In this document: one piece after another, positions 1 to 5,223 of the stretch
Numbering within the stretch: position 1 is the stretch's first letter
How the letters are laid out: each line of letters opens with the position of its first letter
Source of the DNA: Micrococcales bacterium
GTDB lineage: Bacteria > Actinomycetota > Actinomycetes > S36-B12 > UBA10799
Direction of reading: 5' to 3'
DNA length: 5,987 bases
Assembly: GCA_023252115.1 (NCBI GenBank)
Contig: JAHEXM010000124.1
Span: 1 to 5,987, forward strand
Notes under the pieces: model-generated
Told to the model about the DNA's origin: nothing
Database searches by the model: none
The model's input: only the letters and a program-made list of their open reading frames with translations
Position numbers and translations under genes: made by a program

Positions 1-22
1 ACCTCGGTGGGGGTTACGACTC

Positions 23-69
23 GCGCATTGCTCAGCAGAATCAACGGAGACCATCCGGCGCATTGCTCA
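23..69. repeat. 12-bp direct repeat at the 3' end of the ROK gene
   Basis: The 12-mer GCGCATTGCTCA occurs at 23-34 and again at 58-69. One copy lies inside the last codons of the ROK kinase gene and the other just past its stop codon. The two starts are 35 bp apart. It may be a small local duplication. No function is evident, and it carries no hairpin or T-run that would make it a terminator. The remaining bases 1-40 show no start of a further gene: the only ATG on the minus strand there runs into a stop after four codons. Confidence 0.3.
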
Positions 70-1006
70 TGTCGTCGGCCAAGCTTGCGCCCCACGCGAT
101 AAGCGCAGACCCCAAACAGCCCGCCTCGTCAGCAAATTGAGCTGGCAAAAGCAGCGGCATCGGGTGAACGGGAAGCTTTTCGGCCAACGCCACACGCAGC
201 GGGTCTAACAGCAAGTCCCCAGACCGAACCAAACCACCGCCAATAACGATTGCTTGTGGGCCAAGGACGCCCGTTGCCCAACCCAACGCAACCGAGAGAG
301 CGTTGACTGCCTGCATCCAGATCTCGCGCGCTAACTCATCGCCAGCAACCATGCGATCAGCGACTTCTTTTGCTCCGGGCACGGTGGTCCCGCTGCGTTC
401 GCTGTAGATACGTGCGATGGAGGCGGCCGATGCCACGGCCTCGACACAGCCATGACCACCGCATTTGCACGCAACCCCGAGACCGGCATGCACGTGGCCG
501 ATTTCGCCGGCGTAGCCACCACCGATCACGACTTGACTGTTGACGATGATCGCCGAAGAGACCCCGGTGCCAACCGCGACGAAAATGAAATCGGTGAACG
601 GCCTTCCGGCACCGAGTCGGGATTCCGCCAATCCGCCAGCCCGAACGTCATGTCCTAGTCCGGTTGGCAACCCGATCTCTTTCGAAATAATCGAGCGAAG
701 GTCGATGTTGTCCCATCCCACGTTTTCAGAATGGATCGCAATGCCTTCGGCCTCGTTGACAATTCCAGTGACCGAGCAGCCCGCCGCGCGAACAGTCAAT
801 CCATCAGCCTGCGCATTGGATCGCAATTCATCCAGGGCTTGAAGCATTGAGCCCAGCACGGCTTTGGTGCCATGCGAAGCATCGGTCTTTCGCCTCAGCC
901 GCGAAATGATCTTGTAGTCGGAACCGACTACTGCACCCTTGATGTCGGTCCCGCCAACATCAAGGGCAATCACGCACTCGGTATCTGCATCATTAGTGAC
1001 AGTCAC
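41..1006 (-). CDS. ROK-family sugar kinase (glucokinase / amino-sugar kinase type)
   Basis: This is a cytoplasmic ATP-dependent hexose or amino-sugar kinase of the ROK family, 321 residues, the usual length for enzymes without the N-terminal repressor domain. The N-terminal phosphate-binding motif DVGGT is at residues 16-20. The catalytic base lies in GHDVRAGGLAE, with Asp120. A second glycine-rich motif, AVGTGVSS, is at 144-151. The ROK signature follows: E168-I-G-H171, then the zinc-binding cluster C180-x-C182-G-x-x-G-C187-x-E189. A third motif, IGGGLV, is at 255-260. All key residues are present, so it should be active. The start is GTG, chosen because a GAGG ribosome-binding site lies 7 nt upstream. 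It begins 12 nt after the stop of the SIS gene and is surely co-transcribed with it. That pairing suggests it phosphorylates an amino sugar such as GlcNAc, GlcN or ManNAc, but sequence alone cannot separate this from glucose. Confidence 0.93.
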   Translation of the reverse strand: MTVTNDADTECVIALDVGGTDIKGAVVGSDYKIISRLRRKTDASHGTKAVLGSMLQALDELRSNAQADGLTVRAAGCSVTGIVNEAEGIAIHSENVGWDNIDLRSIISKEIGLPTGLGHDVRAGGLAESRLGAGRPFTDFIFVAVGTGVSSAIIVNSQVVIGGGYAGEIGHVHAGLGVACKCGGHGCVEAVASAASIARIYSERSGTTVPGAKEVADRMVAGDELAREIWMQAVNALSVALGWATGVLGPQAIVIGGGLVRSGDLLLDPLRVALAEKLPVHPMPLLLPAQFADEAGCLGSALIAWGASLADDMSNAPDGLR

Positions 1007-1013
1007 CGTCGAA

Positions 1014-1017
1014 CCTC
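1014..1017 (-). promoter_or_regulatory. Ribosome-binding site of the ROK gene
   Basis: On the minus strand GAGG stands 7 nt before the GTG at 1006, inside the 12-nt gap after the SIS stop codon (1019-1021). It supports GTG as the start and indicates translation directly after the upstream gene. Confidence 0.6.
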
Positions 1018-1018
1018 G

Positions 1019-1918
1019 TCAGGATTCCGAATCCGACAGGATCACCGAGCGGGTCAGGTGTCGAGGCAGGTCCGGGTCAAGACCCTTGGCATGCGACAAC
1101 GCCACCGCGAGCTTCTGAATACGAATCAGTTCGGCCATCGGCTCAAAGAGTGGTTGCACGATCATGGCGCCAAATGTTCCGACCTCTTCGGTCAAGCCAT
1201 CAGGCGCATCGGAGACAAACCACACAACGCCGTTTTCGTCCGAGATGCTCTTTGGACCATGCCGGTATTCGCGCGCCGGGTACGCCTCAGTCCACGCGAG
1301 TGCTGCTTCACGCATCTTCAGCGCACCTTCGCTGGCAAGCCCGATCGTCCAACCAGTACCAAGGAAGGTGAATTGCTTCCGCTCCAAAATTCCTGCGGGC
1401 AACTCAGAATCGACTGCTTGACGAGCGTCATTGATTGCCTTGGTTAAGTCCTGACCCAGGCCCGCACGCAAGAGCGCAAGGGTCGTAGTGGCAAAGCGTG
1501 TCTGCACAACGGACTTTTCATCCGCAAATTCCATGGCAATGACATCACTGGAAACGTCAATGATCGGAGTGTTGGGATCTCCAATAATTGAGGTCGTTGG
1601 AGTCTTTCCCTTCAACTCGCGAACGACATCGACAACCTCAGTCGTGGTGCCTGATCGGGTGATGGCAACGACCCGGTCGTAATTGCGACCTAGGGGGAAC
1701 TCGGATGCCGTGAAGGCATCGGTCTCGCCCAGTCCGTTGGTCTCACGAATCACGGCATAGGACTGAGCCATAAACCACGAAGTCCCGCAGCCGATCACGG
1801 CGACGCGCTCACCCGGCTGGGGCAGCTTGGCGTTGGACTCTTTGGCAAGGTCGACGGCTCGCTCCCAGCAAATCGGCTGGGAACTGATCTCACTGGCTAC
1901 GTACTGACCATCTGTCAC
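1019..1918 (-). CDS. SIS-domain amino-sugar-phosphate isomerase/deaminase (GlmS isomerase-domain type)
   Basis: This is a cytoplasmic protein of two SIS domains, about residues 35-150 and 178-292, equivalent to the isomerase half of glucosamine-6-phosphate synthase. There is no N-terminal glutaminase domain, so it cannot use glutamine like GlmS. The sugar-phosphate loops are visible as GCGTS (43-47) and TRSGTTTE (87-94). Lined up with E. coli GlmS, every isomerase residue is kept at exact spacing: E197 (E481), K201 (K485), E204 (E488), H220 in YRHGP (H504) and K278 in HAKGLDPDLPRHL (K603). Stand-alone proteins of this build (AgaS, FrlB and relatives) isomerise or deaminate hexosamine-6-phosphates or split fructosamine-6-phosphates, so a catabolic aldose-ketose isomerase/deaminase is the best reading. 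The exact substrate is unknown. The start is GTG with GGAG 6 nt upstream. The ROK kinase follows after 12 nt, which fits a phosphorylate-then-deaminate route for an amino sugar. Confidence 0.9.
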   Translation of the reverse strand: MTDGQYVASEISSQPICWERAVDLAKESNAKLPQPGERVAVIGCGTSWFMAQSYAVIRETNGLGETDAFTASEFPLGRNYDRVVAITRSGTTTEVVDVVRELKGKTPTTSIIGDPNTPIIDVSSDVIAMEFADEKSVVQTRFATTTLALLRAGLGQDLTKAINDARQAVDSELPAGILERKQFTFLGTGWTIGLASEGALKMREAALAWTEAYPAREYRHGPKSISDENGVVWFVSDAPDGLTEEVGTFGAMIVQPLFEPMAELIRIQKLAVALSHAKGLDPDLPRHLTRSVILSDSES

Positions 1919-1924
1919 AGCAGG

Positions 1925-1928
1925 CTCC
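1925..1928 (-). promoter_or_regulatory. Ribosome-binding site of the SIS gene
   Basis: Minus-strand GGAG lies 6 nt before the GTG at 1918 and supports that start. Upstream of it, to 1967, I see no convincing -35/-10 pair, so the promoter of the SIS-ROK unit is not located. Confidence 0.6.
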
Positions 1929-1967
1929 GAAACTCGAGGCGATCACGAAAAGACACCTCAGAGCATG

Positions 1968-2025
1968 GTCACTCCAGCGCCCAGATGTCGCGTCTGATGC
2001 GCGCCACTTGGGCTGCTGGAGTGAC
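1968..2025 (-). terminator. Large hairpin between the SHOCT and SIS genes, possible terminator or attenuator
   Basis: A perfect 11-bp inverted repeat, GTCACTCCAGC (1968-1978) and GCTGGAGTGAC (2015-2025), is extended inward by GCCCA (1979-1983) pairing with TGGGC (2009-2013), leaving one bulged base at 2014. Inside the loop CGCG (1989-1992) can pair with CGCG (2000-2003), giving an even longer structure. It begins 17 nt after the stop of the SHOCT gene, so it is well placed to end that transcript before the SIS-ROK pair. No U-tract follows directly on either strand; on the minus strand the nearest is TCTTTTCG about 20 nt on. A U-less terminator, an RNA-processing or attenuation element, or a regulator site in front of the SIS gene are all possible. 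Confidence 0.5.
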
Positions 2026-2042
2026 AGAGACCTACTTACTGG

Positions 2043-2441
2043 CTAAGAAGCCAGAGCTTTTGCCTTCAAAGAGTCGAATTCAGCCTGAGTGATGGCACCC
2101 GATTCGAGCAGCTTCTGGGCTTGCGCGATCTGGTCAGTGGGCGAACCCGCGCCCTCGGTGCCAGCAACCTTGCGGATGTAGTCCGCCTGCTGCTGCTCAG
2201 CTTGAGCCACGGCCTTGTGGTTACGCTCGGCCATCCCCTTGCCATAGGCAATCACATAGATCAACATTGAAAATACTGGGATGAACAGCAGGAACAGCAG
2301 CCAGAGGACTTTGAGCCCGCCGCCCATTTCTTTCTGACGGAACAGGTCCGAGATGATGCTGAAAAGCATCATAAAGTAGATGATCATAAAGAAGAGTACG
2401 AACAAGCTCCAAAGGAAGCTTCCAGTCATTTTGTGACTCAC
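2043..2441 (-). CDS. Small two-helix membrane protein with PLDc_N-like region and SHOCT motif
   Basis: This is a 132-residue membrane protein. Two hydrophobic helices are seen, about residues 9-31 and 44-66, joined by a short polar turn (DLFRQKEMGGGLK). The stretch KVLWLLFLLFIPVFSMLIYVI resembles the PLDc_N two-helix domain found at the N-terminus of cardiolipin synthases and in many stand-alone actinobacterial proteins. A charged, Gln-rich linker (about 70-92) leads to a C-terminal SHOCT motif, residues 102-129 (AQAQKLLESGAITQAEFDSLKAKAL). SHOCT is a short oligomerisation or protein-contact motif of unclear role. No catalytic residues are present. The start is GTG with no good ribosome-binding site. 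An in-frame ATG at codon 5 (2427-2429) is an alternative that changes little. The gene is divergent from the FUSC gene and followed by a strong hairpin, so it is probably monocistronic. Function is unknown. Confidence 0.85.
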   Translation of the reverse strand: MSHKMTGSFLWSLFVLFFMIIYFMMLFSIISDLFRQKEMGGGLKVLWLLFLLFIPVFSMLIYVIAYGKGMAERNHKAVAQAEQQQADYIRKVAGTEGAGSPTDQIAQAQKLLESGAITQAEFDSLKAKALAS

Positions 2442-2493
2442 ATTCAGCTAGTGGTTTACGGCAGCCGAACCCTAACCCGGTGCCCGCAATATC

Positions 2494-2503
2494 CCACGCG
2501 TGG
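2494..2503. promoter_or_regulatory. Perfect palindrome in the divergent spacer, candidate operator
   Basis: CCACGCGTGG is a perfect 10-bp palindrome close to the middle of the 99-bp spacer (2442-2540) between the divergent SHOCT and FUSC genes, where the promoters of both must lie. Its position suits a shared regulator site. The palindrome is short and GC-rich, so chance is a real alternative. No firm -35/-10 pair could be picked. The best weak candidate is a TAGGGT -10-like hexamer on the minus strand at 2469-2474. Confidence 0.25.
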
Positions 2504-2540
2504 CGCGCTAACTCTGTGACCTCCCCGACACAATGTTGAC

Positions 2541-4619
2541 GTGACGTCGTACTGGCACCGGCTGATCGTGACCAGTCTGAGTTGCGACATGACGGCAGTC
2601 CGCTTCGCATCGGCAATTCGCCGCGCTGTCGTCGTGATTGCTTGCCTGATCGTTGGCCAAGCTGTTGGGAAGCTTGAACTTGGCGCAACCGCCGCCGTAG
2701 CGGCATTGCTGACGGGCCTACTTGATACCGGCGATTCAATTCGGGTGACTGCTCGAACGATGGGTTGCTCGGCTGTGGTCATGGCAGCTTCGATCACGAT
2801 CGCGAGCCTGATCCATCCGATACCGGTGCTCAGCTACGCACTTGTGGTGATCCTTGCTTTTGCGACTGGCATAGCTTTCGGCGTGAACGCAGTCGCTTCA
2901 ACAATCTGCTATTTCGCCGTGGTGGTAGCGGTGCAGTACCTGTTGCAACCAAGCACCCCTGGAACAACCTGGCAAGTCGGTCTTGCCGCCCTGTTGGGTG
3001 CCGGGATCCAAGCATTGGCAGTGTTTGCAGCTGAACCATTTGTGGGCGAAATGCCCGAGCGTCGCCGGTCCGCATACGCATTGGTTGCGGTAGCCGAGTC
3101 TGCAATCGGTTTCGGAAAGTTTGACGACGACGAAATACTTGCCAACAACCAGAAGACTTCCGCTGCCCTGTCCGCCGCCGAGCAATACATTCGCCGCTCC
3201 GATATCGAGGGCGACAAGCGCGACCATTACCGTCACCTACTTCACTGCGTGGAAATTGTCCGACTTGAACTCGGCGGTCTGGCCACGGTCGAGCGGCTTG
3301 ATTTCGCGGACGGCACTGACGCAACTACCCGCAGATCGATCAAACAGATCGGGCAAGCCCTCGACCAAGCAGCAACAACACTTACCTCTTCCCGACGTGG
3401 GCAACAAGATGCCCTTGCCGAGCTAGATCGCCAGGTCGAAGAGCTCCGGCTTCACCATCAGGACGCAACGATGCACCCGGCAGTTGCAATGGCTTTGGAC
3501 TCAATGAGCGAGCTCGATTTGAGCGTTGCGGTGGTCATCGGACATCGCCGGACAAGACGGCCCGGCCGACCTCCGCAGCAAACATCAGTCGAAACCAGAC
3601 TTCGTGATGCATTCTCGCCAAGCGGTGATCCACTACGGCTTGCCTTGCGACTAGTTGTTGCGGTTCTGGTCGCCGAACTTGTCGCAAACCGCCTCGGACT
3701 GGTACATGGTTCATGGACTGCCGTAACAGCAATGAGCATGCTTCGGCCTGCCGCCGGGGCGACATTGCCCAGAATTGTGCACCGAGCAGTTGGCACAACC
3801 GTGGGTGTCACCATCGTGCTTGGATATGTGTGGCTTTTTGGCGGCACATTTGTCACATTCCTGGTCGGCATTGCCCTCCTTGCATTTGTCTGTTTCGCGC
3901 TCGGCAAGGTGAACTACTTTTTTTACGTGGTAACTGCCGCACCGGCTTTCGTCCTGCTCTTATCGATCTCGGGAAACAACCCGATCGAGCTGGCCGAGGC
4001 ACGGTGGGTCGATGTCTTGATCGGCTGCGTTTTGGCAGTGGTCTTGGCATTGCTGTTTCCGATCTGGCGTGTTCGGCAATTGCCGGTCGATGTTGGCTCG
4101 TATGCAAGTGCCGTCAGCGACTATCTGCGGATGATCGGGCGCCACATCAGTGCCGACGGCACTACGACAAATCTCGACGACGTTCGCGGTGCCGCACGAA
4201 AAAGCAGACTCGCCCGTCAAGCCGTCAACGCGCGGCTGAGTGCGGCATTCGTCGAACCGCCCCATCGCAACATCAACCTGTCCGTCCTGTCTGCTGTGGT
4301 TGCCCGCACACACCGAACCGCCGAGTCGAGCGTTGCTGCCGAGGCGATGCTTCGGCACGGGGATCCAGCCGGTGCATATGCAGGCCAATACGTCGAGCAG
4401 GCTGTGGCGGATATGCAGGCGACGGCATCGGCTGTTATTAGCTCGCCCAGCGCTACTGATGACTCCGAAGTTGCGATCGTGTCCGTGACTCACGAAGATC
4501 CGGGTGAACCCGAAAGTGATCGCACTGGGGTCAGCCGAGCGCTCCGCAACGCTGCCCGCAATGCCCACCTAGCTCGCCTGGCCGCATCACCAAGACAGGA
4601 GTCCGATGGAACTGACTAG
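2541..4619 (+). CDS. FUSC-family inner-membrane transporter (aromatic acid exporter-like)
   Basis: This is a 692-residue membrane protein with the duplicated build of FUSC/ArAE-type proteins. Hydrophobic helices fall at about residues 27-62, 73-92, 95-137 and 143-163. A soluble, charged, partly helical middle follows (about 170-355), then a second helical block at about 366-384, 390-400, 415-456, 459-476 and 490-508. The C-terminal soluble part is about 185 residues. The second block carries the FUSC hallmark: HGSWTAVTAMSMLRPAAGAT (390-408) followed by R-AVGTTVGV (415-423). Known relatives (AaeB, YccS, plant ALMT) move organic anions or aromatic acids, or have unknown substrates. Efflux is therefore plausible but the substrate cannot be read. 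The start is uncertain: GTG at 2541, GTG at 2568 and ATG at 2589 are all in frame, and none has a good ribosome-binding site. The shortest version still begins before the first helix. The gene ends overlapping the PEBP gene by 14 nt. Confidence 0.9.
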   Translation: MTSYWHRLIVTSLSCDMTAVRFASAIRRAVVVIACLIVGQAVGKLELGATAAVAALLTGLLDTGDSIRVTARTMGCSAVVMAASITIASLIHPIPVLSYALVVILAFATGIAFGVNAVASTICYFAVVVAVQYLLQPSTPGTTWQVGLAALLGAGIQALAVFAAEPFVGEMPERRRSAYALVAVAESAIGFGKFDDDEILANNQKTSAALSAAEQYIRRSDIEGDKRDHYRHLLHCVEIVRLELGGLATVERLDFADGTDATTRRSIKQIGQALDQAATTLTSSRRGQQDALAELDRQVEELRLHHQDATMHPAVAMALDSMSELDLSVAVVIGHRRTRRPGRPPQQTSVETRLRDAFSPSGDPLRLALRLVVAVLVAELVANRLGLVHGSWTAVTAMSMLRPAAGATLPRIVHRAVGTTVGVTIVLGYVWLFGGTFVTFLVGIALLAFVCFALGKVNYFFYVVTAAPAFVLLLSISGNNPIELAEARWVDVLIGCVLAVVLALLFPIWRVRQLPVDVGSYASAVSDYLRMIGRHISADGTTTNLDDVRGAARKSRLARQAVNARLSAAFVEPPHRNINLSVLSAVVARTHRTAESSVAAEAMLRHGDPAGAYAGQYVEQAVADMQATASAVISSPSATDDSEVAIVSVTHEDPGEPESDRTGVSRALRNAARNAHLARLAASPRQESDGTD
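4597..4601 (+). promoter_or_regulatory. Ribosome-binding site of the PEBP gene
   Basis: AGGAG lies 4 nt before the ATG at 4606, inside the last codons of the FUSC gene. It fixes the PEBP start and shows that the two genes are translated from one message. Confidence 0.75.
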
Positions 4620-5223
4620 CAACGGCTTTGAGGACGGAGGGCGCCTCGACAAGCGTTTTGCCTGGGCCAATTCAGATCCGGTGGGCAACATGACTCATCA
4701 GGCGAATTTAAATCCTGGACTTAGCTGGTCGGACGTTCCAGCCGGCACACAGTCTTTCGCAATCATCGTGATCGACCCCGACGTGCCGACATCGCGTGAA
4801 GACCGCAATAAGCCTGGCCGAACAATTCCGTCCAGCTTGCCGCGCCGCGAGTTGTGCCACTGGGTCTTGATTGACCTGCCATCTTCGGTTACGAGTATCG
4901 ACGAAGGTCAGTTCTCCGACGGTGTGACTCTCGGTGGTAAAGACGGTCCCGCGGCGCCGCTTGGTTCGCGTCAAGGCATCAATGACTTCACTGGCTTTAT
5001 GAGCGCCAATCCGGAAACAGCTGGCAACTACTTTGGTTACGACGGCCCAGCACCCCCGGGTAATGACGAAATTAACCATCGATACGTCTTCACCTTGTAC
5101 GCCCTCGATATCCCCCGCCTACCCGTAGAGGGCATTTTTGGCCCGTCCGACGTTCTGGCGGCGATGGATGGTCACGTGTTGGCAACAGCGTCAATAGCGG
5201 GCATTTACTATCTGTCTTTATGA
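4606..5223 (+). CDS. YbhB/YbcL-type phosphatidylethanolamine-binding protein (PEBP / Raf kinase inhibitor-like)
   Basis: This is a PEBP-fold protein of 205 residues, somewhat longer than the roughly 150-185 usual for bacterial YbhB/YbcL proteins. The ligand-pocket motifs are in order: NPGLSWSDVPAGTQSFAIIVIDPDVP (36-61, with the DPDxP signature at 57-61), CHWVLIDLP (84-92) and GYDGPAPPGND (144-154), followed by HRYVFTLYAL (158-167). Between DPDVP and HWV sits an extra polar segment, about 62-83, that accounts for part of the added length. No signal peptide is visible, so it is probably cytoplasmic. The family binds phospholipid head groups or other small anionic ligands; its role in bacteria is poorly known. 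It overlaps the FUSC gene by 14 nt and its own stop overlaps the next start (ATGA, 5220-5223), so all three are translationally coupled. This suggests a shared envelope-related job, which is inference. Confidence 0.92.
   Translation: MELTSNGFEDGGRLDKRFAWANSDPVGNMTHQANLNPGLSWSDVPAGTQSFAIIVIDPDVPTSREDRNKPGRTIPSSLPRRELCHWVLIDLPSSVTSIDEGQFSDGVTLGGKDGPAAPLGSRQGINDFTGFMSANPETAGNYFGYDGPAPPGNDEINHRYVFTLYALDIPRLPVEGIFGPSDVLAAMDGHVLATASIAGIYYLSL

Noticed and set aside
872..1447. 191-codon open frame on the plus strand
   Set aside because: It lies antisense across the junction of the ROK and SIS genes, both of which have intact family motifs. Its translation shows no recognisable domain and looks like random coding shadow.
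2221..2739. 172-codon minus-strand frame spanning the SHOCT gene, the divergent spacer and the FUSC start
   Set aside because: It overlaps two genes with clear membrane-helix patterns, and its own translation is low in hydrophobic periodicity and rich in Arg, Gln and Ser, typical of a shadow.
3918..3924. Run of seven T, considered as a terminator tract or slippery site in the FUSC gene
   Set aside because: It encodes Tyr-Phe-Phe-Tyr within a membrane helix, has no stem before it, and the frame continues through the remaining helices without disruption.
3713..4441. 242-codon open frame on the plus strand inside the FUSC gene
   Set aside because: It is an offset-frame shadow of the FUSC second membrane block, rich in Cys and Arg with no domain-like pattern.
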